From Lachnospiraceae bacterium (GTDB taxonomy: Bacteria > Bacillota > Clostridia > Lachnospirales > Lachnospiraceae), in NCBI GenBank assembly GCA_009779895.1, contig WRBB01000017.1:1-62287 (forward strand): DNA of 62,287 nt, in the 5' to 3' direction. How positions within the stretch are numbered: position 1 is the first letter of the stretch; each line of letters starts with the position of its first letter. Position numbers and translations under genes: made by a program. Below the pieces are notes generated by a model. It was not told where the DNA came from. It did no database searches and saw only the letters and a program-made list of their open reading frames with translations. Below, in pieces: positions 1 through 7,129 of this stretch.

Positions 1-122
1 GAATGGGAATCATCAAATGCCCACTGCTTAAGTGGAATATATCTGCAAATAAAATTTAATAACCAGCATAACATTTGATGTTGTTGTTGAATAATGAAAA
101 GTAAATATTGTATAATGTCCAT
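1..122 (-). CDS. Transposase, N-terminal fragment (cut by window edge)
   Basis: About 40 codons are visible before the window ends. The reading frame starts at ATG (122-120) after an AAAGGAG ribosome binding site at 138-132. The peptide opens MDIIQYLLFIIQQQ and continues through IPLKQWAFDDSH. I recognise this as the N-terminus typical of a clostridial insertion-sequence transposase, but the catalytic part lies outside the window, so the IS family cannot be assigned. It is transcribed leftwards, with its own -10 box at 170-165 inside an unusual leader hairpin (separate entry). The identification rests on memory of similar N-termini and is moderately sure; that it is a translated gene start is better supported. 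Confidence 0.55.
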   Translation of the reverse strand, partial: MDIIQYLLFIIQQQHQMLCWLLNFICRYIPLKQWAFDDSH

Positions 123-124
123 AT

Positions 125-191
125 GCAATGACTCCTTTGTGATTCTGTTGAGTGTGGTGCTTACATTATACACAAAATGGGGGGTCATTGC
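125..191 (-). promoter_or_regulatory. RBS-masking hairpin and internal promoter of the transposase
   Basis: In minus-strand RNA the arm from 191-181 (GCAATGACCCC) pairs with the arm from 135-125 (GGAGTCATTGC), 11 pairs including one G-U. This buries the GGAG of the transposase ribosome binding site. A perfect -10 box TATAAT sits at 170-165 in the loop; I see no good -35. RNA started there (about 158) would lack the 5' arm and leave the RBS open, whereas RNA read in from outside would mask it. This logic is established for IS10 and IS50 leaders and is inferred here from the sequence. Confidence 0.5.
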
Positions 192-249
192 TTTTTTATT
201 TAAAAAGTGGCTAATACCATTGAAAAATAAGGAACTAGAAACTAAAAAA

Positions 250-269
250 TAGTGTCAGACTTGACACTA
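250..269. repeat. Short inverted repeat, possible IS terminus
   Basis: TAGTGTCA (250-257) and TGACACTA (262-269) are perfect inverted arms around GACT. It lies just beyond the transposase leader and before the broken PIN gene, where the end of the insertion sequence would be expected. No T-run follows on either strand, so it is not a convincing terminator. The other end of the element is outside the window, so its identity as an IS end is inference. Confidence 0.35.
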
Positions 270-300
270 CCATACTCGGTTAGAGGGTTTATTTATGTAA

Positions 301-518
301 CTAAATTTTAACTTTGAACAACTCTAGGGCCTCTGTGGGCGAAATAACTTTGACTTCTGATTTATCGAAATCCTTTCGGTTGCACGTAACAATATAGTCT
401 GCACCGCTACACGAACTCCATTTCGGTCAATATGCTTGCGAAGAATATAAAGAATGTCGATCACAGTAGTTGCAGAGATAACACCTTGAACACGCCTTGA
501 CCCGCAATACTTAAACAA
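301..518 (-). pseudogene. PIN-domain (VapC-like) toxin remnant
   Basis: Two out-of-frame pieces of one PIN-domain protein are visible. The upstream piece (518 to about 409) contains VISATTVIDILYILRKHID, the usual helix of the clostridial PIN family. The downstream piece (about 408-301) reads GADYIVTCNRKDFDKS then VKVISPTEAL and ends at TAG (303-301), the normal C-terminal half with the GADYIVT core. The central segment that should carry further acidic residues is missing and the frame changes at the join, so the gene has an internal deletion plus frameshift. The N-terminus and any partner antitoxin are also absent. It sits against the edge of an insertion sequence, which may have caused the damage. 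Confidence 0.7.
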
Positions 519-583
519 TCGTAAACTTAACCTCCAATCTTGTTTTTTCTTACCTCTATTATATCTATTTTAGCTATTTTTTC

Positions 584-1408
584 TTATTTCTCGCATCCCT
601 CTACTGCATACCCATAGAACTCTCTCGCCAAAGCCAACTGGGTGCTTCGATAGCCCTCAAATCTATCACCTACCCCAATGCGAATGGTTGCCCAAAGTAC
701 CCACAAAAAAGCACCCAGCGCCATATAAGCATAAATCTTCCTACGAATCACTTCCACACAAACATTCTCAGCAAAATAGGCATCTATTGTACGATCTGCA
801 TCTGCCTTTTTTAATTCTGAATAGATACAAAACATGGCAATATCCATATGGGGATCACTCATGGCCGCATATTCCCAATCCACTAAATACACCTGCTTTT
901 CCTTTATCAAGAAATTGTCCGCAACCGGATCTACATGACATAAGCAGTGCTCTTTTGGACTCTCCATCAACTTTCTTTTTAAACGCATCATATTTTTATA
1001 AACATGCTCATAATCGGGAATCATCCGTTCCAGTCCACGACAATGCTTTTTATATGCTGCTATCCTTTCATAAATATCAAATCCATGATTTACCTGTAAT
1101 CTTAAATTGTGGAATTTGCGCAAATGCCTCATGCACCGCGCTACCTCTTCCGCATTTTTTACATCACAATTGTGTACTCCCTCTATAAAAACAGATATTT
1201 TCACACCACTTACTGCATCAAAATAATACAATTCATCTGTAATATTTTTCCCTTTTAACGCTTCGTATACCTCTTTTTCCTGCCAGCGGTTTACCAAATA
1301 TTCGCTGCCCTTGCCCGGCAAACGAAGCAAATATTTTTTGCCTTGATGCAAAAATGAATAGGAATCATTTGTCATACCACCATCTACTTTTCGGATATCC
1401 GTTAACAT
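584..1408 (-). CDS. Phosphotransferase of the LicA / choline kinase / APH family
   Basis: This 274-residue soluble protein has the aminoglycoside-phosphotransferase fold. The catalytic loop HVDPVADNF is at 158-166 (Asp160 as base, Asn165 for metal) and the Mg-binding DWEY at 177-180. The N-lobe has VDGGMTNDSY, the nucleotide-loop signature typical of LicA-like choline and ethanolamine kinases, rather than the motifs of known drug-resistance enzymes. LicA proteins phosphorylate choline or related small alcohols for surface decoration. There is no LicC cytidylyltransferase or LicD transferase next to it, so the substrate is open. It stands alone, about 110 bp downstream of the ATP-binding regulator on the same strand. 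Length is close to normal for a single-domain LicA. Confidence 0.75.
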   Translation of the reverse strand: MLTDIRKVDGGMTNDSYSFLHQGKKYLLRLPGKGSEYLVNRWQEKEVYEALKGKNITDELYYFDAVSGVKISVFIEGVHNCDVKNAEEVARCMRHLRKFHNLRLQVNHGFDIYERIAAYKKHCRGLERMIPDYEHVYKNMMRLKRKLMESPKEHCLCHVDPVADNFLIKEKQVYLVDWEYAAMSDPHMDIAMFCIYSELKKADADRTIDAYFAENVCVEVIRRKIYAYMALGAFLWVLWATIRIGVGDRFEGYRSTQLALAREFYGYAVEGCEK

Positions 1409-1519
1409 TGTCTCTCCTCCTCTCTTTCTAGCCCTTTTCTCTATTATAATTTTCTTTAGCAGAATTACAATAGAGATTCCTTTTTATTATCTATTCATTA
1501 CCACCTATTATTCTACCAC

Positions 1520-2839
1520 TTATTTTTTCAGCTTATACTTCACCAACCTACCATCTCCAACCTTTTCAAGTAACCCTTTCTGCAACATTTCCCTCAATAA
1601 CATAATTGCCGTTGCTTGCGATACGCCGACAATTTTTTCCACATCTTTCCGCACTATAAATTTTCTGGTATTAAATAACCCAAGTACTTGCTCTTCCCGC
1701 TCCGTTTTATTAAAATCTTTTTCAACTATTTGCTCGATTTCTTTTTCCACATAAAAATTTCGGTTCGGCAAAGCAATCTTAAATGCATTGTCCGTTACAT
1801 CAAATCGTGGTTTTTGTACCAAATCATCATAGCTTTCTATAATTTTAGGCACTCCGGTTCCATATGCTTCAATTAAATTTAGGCGATAAAATATATTCGC
1901 CAAATTTCGATTCCGCAAAATAGATACACCCAACATAATATCATTTAATGCCATCCCTTTTACCAATCCACCTACTGTCACAAATTCAATCCGATTATCA
2001 AATAGACTAATTAATGTACTGGCACTAAACGAATAATCCCGATGTACAATCGCATTTAAAAGAGCTTCCCGCAACGCTTCTTCAGGATAGTCTCTTCGAT
2101 CCACTCTTTCCAATCCTTTAAATTCAGCCCTCGTTCGATTATACTGCTCAATATATTGATATGCTTCCTCTACTTGCACCAATAATGAACCTGAACATTC
2201 CTTTCTCTCCTTAAAAACTACTTTTTTACTTCCTTCAAATGCAGCTAACTTTATTGTATGCTGGCATTGCTCTGATAATAATAAGGCTAAATTCGTATAT
2301 GTCCCATCTATTCCGACTAATCCCAGTGAAATCTTTTGCTTCTCCCCAAATGCAACTTTCTTTTTCTCAAAGTAAGCCGCCGTCTTTTCAAAAGTAAGTT
2401 GTTGCTCTAACGACCTTGCTGTTTCATAACAATCGCCGCTTGTTTCCTGAATCATATTCCGAATCACGGTCTCTGTTGCTGGAACTGTAGATGCTCCCCG
2501 CCTTACATACACCCCTTCCGGGCGCAATCCTTTTTTGCCAATATAATATGGGCATGCCGTTCCCCGTTGCACCGTGACAACAACTACTTCTTTTCCTTCC
2601 ATCACCTCAATACCACATTCTACAAAAAGTGTAACATCAGGACGTATGGCATCTCGAATCGCATTCATTGTACGCAATATCGTATCATCCACATCAGCCA
2701 CACCAATGATAATCCCATCATCTTGAATTCCAATATATATTGCTCCACCATCCGAATTTGCGAAGGCAACCACCGTTTTTTTTATATTATCCGTGTATTC
2801 TCGTTTCCATTCAATTGTCTTATTTTCATTCATTTTCAT
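1520..2839 (-). CDS. AlbA_2/Schlafen-type ATP-binding protein with C-terminal winged helix (RecG-related regulator)
   Basis: The 439-residue protein has the architecture of the family often called RecG-related or ATP-dependent DNA helicase, although it has no helicase motifs. Residues about 1-130 form an AlbA_2 (AAA_4) DNA-binding domain with VVAFANSDGGAIYIGI. Residues about 250-350 are a HATPase_c_4 region with EALLNAIVHRDY and a conserved YGTGVPKI. The last 65 residues form a winged helix (KIVGVSQATAIMLLREML). Such proteins are thought to be transcriptional regulators. The start used is preceded by GCTTAGAGAAG, a modest Shine-Dalgarno; a second ATG (MNENK) lies two codons on. The upstream region carries three 9-bp repeats around a TATAAT box, so autoregulation is likely but inferred. 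Confidence 0.8.
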   Translation of the reverse strand: MKMNENKTIEWKREYTDNIKKTVVAFANSDGGAIYIGIQDDGIIIGVADVDDTILRTMNAIRDAIRPDVTLFVECGIEVMEGKEVVVVTVQRGTACPYYIGKKGLRPEGVYVRRGASTVPATETVIRNMIQETSGDCYETARSLEQQLTFEKTAAYFEKKKVAFGEKQKISLGLVGIDGTYTNLALLLSEQCQHTIKLAAFEGSKKVVFKERKECSGSLLVQVEEAYQYIEQYNRTRAEFKGLERVDRRDYPEEALREALLNAIVHRDYSFSASTLISLFDNRIEFVTVGGLVKGMALNDIMLGVSILRNRNLANIFYRLNLIEAYGTGVPKIIESYDDLVQKPRFDVTDNAFKIALPNRNFYVEKEIEQIVEKDFNKTEREEQVLGLFNTRKFIVRKDVEKIVGVSQATAIMLLREMLQKGLLEKVGDGRLVKYKLKK

Positions 2840-2860
2840 CTTCTCTAAGCCTTTCTAATA

Positions 2861-2899
2861 ATCATTCTAATCATTCTGATTATTATAATAATCATTCTT
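2861..2899 (-). promoter_or_regulatory. Repeat-rich promoter/operator of the AlbA_2 protein
   Basis: AATCATTCT occurs at 2861-2869, 2870-2878 and 2891-2899, the first two directly abutting. Between the second and third copies lies ATTATTATAATAAT, a palindromic stretch that reads TATAAT on the minus strand, directly upstream of the gene at 1520-2839. Repeats flanking a -10 box look like a repressor operator. The regulator is probably the gene's own winged-helix product, which is inference. Confidence 0.45.
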
Positions 2900-2928
2900 C
2901 GTACTTTTGTCAAATTTGCAATAAAATA

Positions 2929-2960
2929 GGTGAGCTGTCATCTAACCGCACAGCTCACCT
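2929..2960 (-). terminator. Rho-independent terminator of the papain-like peptidase gene
   Basis: AGGTGAGCTGT (2929-2939) and ACAGCTCACCT (2950-2960) form a perfect 11-bp stem with a 10-nt loop. On the minus strand it is followed by ATTTTATT. It lies 20 bp past the stop codon of the peptidase gene and ahead of the AlbA_2 promoter. Confidence 0.8.
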
Positions 2961-2980
2961 TGTTTCTTTATATATCCATC

Positions 2981-5848
2981 TTATGTACCTATCCGACCTT
3001 CTCTCATTCCAACATTGATATAGTGCATATAATATAACCTTAAATTATTACCAAAAGCCCGTTGTAAATCCGGATAACGTGCCCGATAATTATACACATT
3101 GAAGTTTACGCTGGCAATTCTGCCCTCTCGCATACCATGATTGACAAAATGATTCAAACAGCGGAAATCGTCCACCCCGTACAATCTGCGCAAATCACCA
3201 TTTCGATTATAGTAAGTGTAAAAATCATACACAGGGCTATAATTTATATTGTTTACCCTTGTCACAGGGTTTTGTAGCGTTCTTACACCGGTTGCAATCC
3301 GCCCCTCCCGTCTGCCAAAATTGATATAATGCATATAATAAAGACGCAAATTCATGCCATATGCCCTACGCAAATCCTGATAACGATAACGATAAGAAGT
3401 CACATTAAACCGTGTACTCGCAACGCGCCCCTCCCGCATACCAAAATTGACAAAATGGGTCAGCATCGCAACATCATCTGCACCAAATGCTCTACGCAAA
3501 TCCGCATAATTGCCGGCATAGGTATAATAATTGTATACGGCACTATAATCTACACCATTCAAGCGAGTGACAGGGTTTTGCAATGTGTTTACACCGGTTG
3601 CAATCCGCCCCTCCCGCATACCAAAATTGATATAATGCATATAATATAAGCGCAAATTACCACGGTATGCAATACGCAAATCCCGGTATTGATTGCGATA
3701 AGACCTTACGTCAAAGCTTGCTTTCCCCTGACGCCCCTCTCGCATACCATGATCTACAAAATGAGCTATGGCTCTGTCCTTATTTGTACCAAATGCCTTT
3801 TTCAAATCCGGATAACGATTGATGTAATAGTTATAATCATACACCGCCCCATAGTCAACACCCTTATATACGGTATCACTCTTTATCCATCGGGCATACA
3901 AAGTCATATTGCGATTCACAACTGTACCCGTCGTGACCTGACTGCCGCCGCTGGTTGCAGTAAACCATCCACTAAACCGATAACCGCTGCGGGAAACAGA
4001 CGGGAAACTACCGATGGTGCCACCGCTTGCCACTGTTCTTGTTGTAAAGCTAAGACCACTTCCACCGTTTGCATTAAATGTTACGGTGTAACTTGGTGTA
4101 CTACTTCTACCTACCACATTGGTAAAAGCCTTGATTCTGGCCGTTTCTCCATAAGAGTGCAAATCAATCCAAGTGTTTCGGTTCGAAACTTGTACAAAAC
4201 TCCGACCGGCCTTTGAAGTATTCACAAAACGCCAACCCCAAGTTCTATTTGTATTCAGCCACTGATCATAAGTCATATCTACAAATACAGTGGAACCCTG
4301 GGGAAAGGTGATGACAACCGCAAAGGTTGAGCCCGCCGGTAAAACTACATTTGAAGAAATCGGTATGGTGGTATAACCCATATATGGTATGGTACCTGTC
4401 TGCGGTTTGCTCAACAACGCCCTACCACCGGATGGATTGTTTGCCGGCGGATTCAAATAAATTTGAATGCTATAAGCAAGATTTGCCCGATAAGAACCAA
4501 CTGACACCGCCATCAACCTTTGCTCTGCGCCCTGTACCCGGTACACATTAGAAAAAGAACCTGTCGCATTGACTGTTCTTGTTTTAATACCGGTGCTGCC
4601 ATCATATTGATAGCAGTTTTGATATTTGCTTGCTGCCTCAAACAAAAATACAAAGCCCCATTTCGCACCGTTGGTAATAGACATATCTTCATAAGACAAC
4701 CAGAAATAACCTTTATCTCCCCAACCCGTTCCCCAGCTATTACGTATCAACCAAGCTCCCGGCCTACTTGGTCTCACTGACCCAAAACTAGAAACCGGGA
4801 AATTGTCATCCCAACCAACAATGTTCACGGCATGATCCGGTGTTGCACTTTTGTTTTGATAATATCCAAATGTTCTTGCATTGTAATTTGAACCGCTTCT
4901 GGCCTCACCGGCAGAATGATAAGACATACTCACGGCACCATATCGCTGTACCATTTGCTTCACCAATGTCCGATTGGTCAAATCAAACCAATAGGCGTTT
5001 TGCAGATTTACCAAATTGTTGGGTCTTGCCATGCTATCCATTATAACTTTATCTCGGGCTGCATTGCCTATTTGCCCGTAAGGATAGGTTGCCTCAGCAG
5101 CTCCCGCTCTCCTCGCTGCCATATTCCAGGTATTGATGTGGTGATTGCCACCAAAGTTCATATAATTTCCATCGACATTTCTACCACCACTCCAAGCAGT
5201 GGTTCGATTTCCGGTGGTTCCGCCCAAAGGATCCGTTACCGCCCCATACATCAAACGGGACATCTGATATACCGACAAACTCGTTGCCGAACTATTTCCA
5301 TTTATGGAAGAACCCGCCCTTCTAAGGGCTGCCTCACCACTGGCTATCGCCGAAAAAGCCCAACAGGTTGAATAAGCACCTTGATTTCTGATGGGCGGTA
5401 AATTGCTGCGATTATCGTATCTGGCTGCAAGTGCAGCTGCACCAAGTATCTCGGCACCCAAAGCAACTTCACCGCTTTCCGGAATACTTAGCTCAAAATG
5501 ATTGTATCCCGTCGCCATCACTTCATTGTTGTCATCTTCCTCTGCCAATGCGTCAATCACTTCGGGCACTTCTTCCGCATGAGTGGGCTCTGTTGTCATC
5601 TGAAAATCATTCTCTTTTGACACTACCGGTTCCGTTGTGGATTCTTCCGTGGAATCTGCATTGGTTGGCTCCGACGTTTCTGCTTCCACCAAAACATCAG
5701 CCGTCTTAGAATCCTCCGGCAAATTCTCTTCTAATGTTGTCTCATCGGATGTACTTGCCTCTGCACCTGATGCATTTTCCATTGCATATGTTGGAATACT
5801 TCCACTTAACATTAATAATATCAGTAAAAATGCAATTACTTTTTTCAT
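2981..5848 (-). CDS. Secreted C1A (papain-like) cysteine peptidase with InlB-type repeat and three C-terminal repeats
   Basis: The start at 5848 is chosen because GGAGGAACTGATT precedes it and it opens a signal peptide (MKKVIAFLLILLMLSG, cut near TYA|ME), giving 955 residues. An acidic Ser/Thr/Glu-rich stretch (about 25-130) looks like a propeptide or linker. The peptidase core has the oxyanion Gln156, catalytic Cys162 in STCWAFSAI, His339 in PDHAVNIVGW and Asn370 in RNSWGTGWGD, so the triad is intact. A beta-rich lectin-like region (about 385-580) and one InlB/Flg_new repeat (YTVTFNANGG to LYARW) follow. Residues from about 662 to the end are three 102-residue repeats, each with two R-Y-x-D-L-x-x-A-[FY]-G ... 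HY[IV]x-x-G-MREGR units. No LPXTG motif or membrane anchor is seen, so the repeats are likely the wall- or matrix-binding part. A terminator follows. Confidence 0.88.
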   Translation of the reverse strand: MKKVIAFLLILLMLSGSIPTYAMENASGAEASTSDETTLEENLPEDSKTADVLVEAETSEPTNADSTEESTTEPVVSKENDFQMTTEPTHAEEVPEVIDALAEEDDNNEVMATGYNHFELSIPESGEVALGAEILGAAALAARYDNRSNLPPIRNQGAYSTCWAFSAIASGEAALRRAGSSINGNSSATSLSVYQMSRLMYGAVTDPLGGTTGNRTTAWSGGRNVDGNYMNFGGNHHINTWNMAARRAGAAEATYPYGQIGNAARDKVIMDSMARPNNLVNLQNAYWFDLTNRTLVKQMVQRYGAVSMSYHSAGEARSGSNYNARTFGYYQNKSATPDHAVNIVGWDDNFPVSSFGSVRPSRPGAWLIRNSWGTGWGDKGYFWLSYEDMSITNGAKWGFVFLFEAASKYQNCYQYDGSTGIKTRTVNATGSFSNVYRVQGAEQRLMAVSVGSYRANLAYSIQIYLNPPANNPSGGRALLSKPQTGTIPYMGYTTIPISSNVVLPAGSTFAVVITFPQGSTVFVDMTYDQWLNTNRTWGWRFVNTSKAGRSFVQVSNRNTWIDLHSYGETARIKAFTNVVGRSSTPSYTVTFNANGGSGLSFTTRTVASGGTIGSFPSVSRSGYRFSGWFTATSGGSQVTTGTVVNRNMTLYARWIKSDTVYKGVDYGAVYDYNYYINRYPDLKKAFGTNKDRAIAHFVDHGMREGRQGKASFDVRSYRNQYRDLRIAYRGNLRLYYMHYINFGMREGRIATGVNTLQNPVTRLNGVDYSAVYNYYTYAGNYADLRRAFGADDVAMLTHFVNFGMREGRVASTRFNVTSYRYRYQDLRRAYGMNLRLYYMHYINFGRREGRIATGVRTLQNPVTRVNNINYSPVYDFYTYYNRNGDLRRLYGVDDFRCLNHFVNHGMREGRIASVNFNVYNYRARYPDLQRAFGNNLRLYYMHYINVGMREGRIGT
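2984..3860 (-). repeat. Three tandem 306-bp coding repeats (six half-repeats)
   Basis: Within the peptidase gene a unit of about 306 bp recurs. For example, CAGGGTTTTG followed by ACACCGGTTGCAATCCGCCC begins at 3265 and again at 3571. Each unit encodes about 102 residues made of two related 50-residue modules ending in GMREGR or GRREGR. The DNA identity between units two and three is high enough to allow recombination and copy-number change. It is a protein repeat, not a CRISPR array, because no short constant repeat alternates with unrelated spacers. Confidence 0.85.
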
Positions 5849-5936
5849 AATCAGTTCCTCCGATTCGACAGTAGTTAAAAACATTTAATATCCAATATTA
5901 GATTAATTATATCATATCTTTAAGAAAACGCAACAA

Positions 5937-5972
5937 AAAACATGAATATTTATTTAAAAATATTCATGTTTT
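5937..5972 (-). terminator. Terminator of the exopolysaccharide operon
   Basis: AAAACATGAATATTT (5937-5951) and AAATATTCATGTTTT (5958-5972) form a perfect 15-bp stem with a 6-nt loop. Read on the minus strand the T-run continues into TTGTTG, which ends the operon after the GT4 gene. The + strand also has a T-rich tail, but no + gene precedes it. Confidence 0.8.
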
Positions 5973-5996
5973 CTATTTTTTTATTTATTTTCCTTT

Positions 5997-6068
5997 TTAT
6001 TCCCCTCTAAGCAACCATTTCAGAGCATTCATCTTTCGTATCCCCTCATAGTCCGCCGTTGGATTCAT
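5997..6068 (-). CDS. Tiny ORF (23 aa) overlapping the GT4 stop; possible gene remnant
   Basis: ATG overlaps the TGA of the GT4 gene (ATGA) and opens a 23-codon frame, MNPTADYEGIRKMNALKWLL then RGE, ending in TAA 25 bp before the operon terminator. The ATGA coupling and the position before the terminator suggest the 5' end of a once longer last gene, but the frame is too short to identify. It could also be chance. Nothing else supports translation. Confidence 0.25.
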   Translation of the reverse strand: MNPTADYEGIRKMNALKWLLRGE

Positions 6069-7117
6069 ATCAACCTTTCGTATATCTTCTTTAAATATAA
6101 ACGATTCGCTGTATTACTATATGCACGATTCACCTTATCTATATTATTTTGTGAAATTTTGTTTATATCCATCTCACCTTGGCTCAACAATCGAATCGAC
6201 TCTGCCAAAGCCTTTACATCTCCCGGCTCTATCAGCAATCCGTTTTCACGCTCCTGCACCACTTCCGGAATCGCCCCAACTCTTGTTGCCACAATGGCTT
6301 TTCCCGCTGCCATCGCCTCTAAAATCACCATCGGCAAAGCCTCAAAATAAGAAGGCAAAACAAGGGTTGATACCTTTGCAAGTAAACTTTGCTTTTCTTT
6401 TTGATTCACAAAACCCAGCACTTTTATTGTCGTTTCTAAACCTTTATCTTGTATACGTTTTTTTGCTTTTTCTATCTCACCGAAACCCGCAACATAACAC
6501 TGAATAAGCGGATTATCTTTTTTCACCAAAGCAATGGCATCCATTAAATCATAAACCCCCTTATCCTTATTGACCACACCCAAAAACAATATAACATTTT
6601 TATACCGCTTTACATCACAACGCCCTGTTTTGTAGGCTTGTACATCAATGGCATTTTTTAGAACCGTCACATTTTTTAACAACAATGTCTGTTCAAAATA
6701 TACTTTCCAACTTTCCGACAAAACCAGAAATACATCCGCTTTTCGCAAATGCTTGACAACATATGCTTTCTTTTTTTCATTCAAAGCATCCCAAAAAACC
6801 GGATACTTACCACCGTGACTATGTACAATAACCCTTTGTTTTTTCCTTTTTAAAAAACGAATATAAAAAATCATTCGAAATGTACTACCGTAGGCCGCCA
6901 TATGTAAATGAAATATATCATACCTCTTATAAATAAACATAAACTTAAAAAAGGCCCAAAGAGAGGATAATAAACGAAGCAACAAATTGCCATCTAAATA
7001 ATAAGCATATGCCTCCATCTCAACGTCTTTGTTCAAAACCTCGTCTTCTAAATAGCCATTTATCACGGTTGCCACCCCACCTTTGGTTTTGGTAGGGCCA
7101 ATCATCAACACTTTCAA
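6065..7117 (-). CDS. GT4-family glycosyltransferase (exopolysaccharide)
   Basis: The start codon is TTG at 7117, with AAGGAG ten bases upstream. The 350-residue protein has the two-Rossmann GT-B layout. The N-terminus is KVLMIGPTKTKGGVATVING, typical of CapM/EpsF-like enzymes, and the acceptor helix carries HSHGGKYP. The C-terminal donor domain has VILFLGVVNKDKGVYDL and the retaining-GT4 signature EAMAAGKAIVATRVGAIPEV with the E-x7-E spacing. It should add a sugar from a nucleotide donor to the undecaprenyl-linked repeat unit at the inner face of the membrane. It is the last full gene of the operon, 12 bp after the TupA-Alg14 fusion. Donor and linkage cannot be told from sequence. Confidence 0.85.
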   Translation of the reverse strand: MKVLMIGPTKTKGGVATVINGYLEDEVLNKDVEMEAYAYYLDGNLLLRLLSSLWAFFKFMFIYKRYDIFHLHMAAYGSTFRMIFYIRFLKRKKQRVIVHSHGGKYPVFWDALNEKKKAYVVKHLRKADVFLVLSESWKVYFEQTLLLKNVTVLKNAIDVQAYKTGRCDVKRYKNVILFLGVVNKDKGVYDLMDAIALVKKDNPLIQCYVAGFGEIEKAKKRIQDKGLETTIKVLGFVNQKEKQSLLAKVSTLVLPSYFEALPMVILEAMAAGKAIVATRVGAIPEVVQERENGLLIEPGDVKALAESIRLLSQGEMDINKISQNNIDKVNRAYSNTANRLYLKKIYERLI

Positions 7118-7129
7118 CGCAAATACTCC

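Noticed and set aside
123-197. Small + strand RNA with hairpin and T-run
   Set aside because: TTGAAT-18-TATAAT, the stem and the T6 tail would make a plausible 75-nt RNA, but the stem is fully explained by RBS masking on the other strand. It is kept only as a possibility.
115-252. A + strand frame (ATG at 115) encoding a 45-residue hydrophobic peptide like a type I toxin
   Set aside because: It lacks a ribosome binding site, and the same DNA is better explained as the leader of the minus-strand transposase with its masked RBS.
250-269. Terminator call for the TAGTGTCA dyad
   Set aside because: Eight-base arms without a following T-run on either strand do not make a convincing terminator.
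688-1188. Long open frame on the + strand opposite the phosphotransferase gene
   Set aside because: It is the shadow of a gene with clear kinase motifs, is Pro/His-rich as expected for antisense of this composition, and lacks a ribosome site. Many similar + frames opposite minus-strand genes were left out for the same reason.
2984-3860. Regularly repeated DNA that might be a CRISPR array
   Set aside because: The period is 306 bp, the reading frame is continuous, and the repeats encode a conserved protein module.
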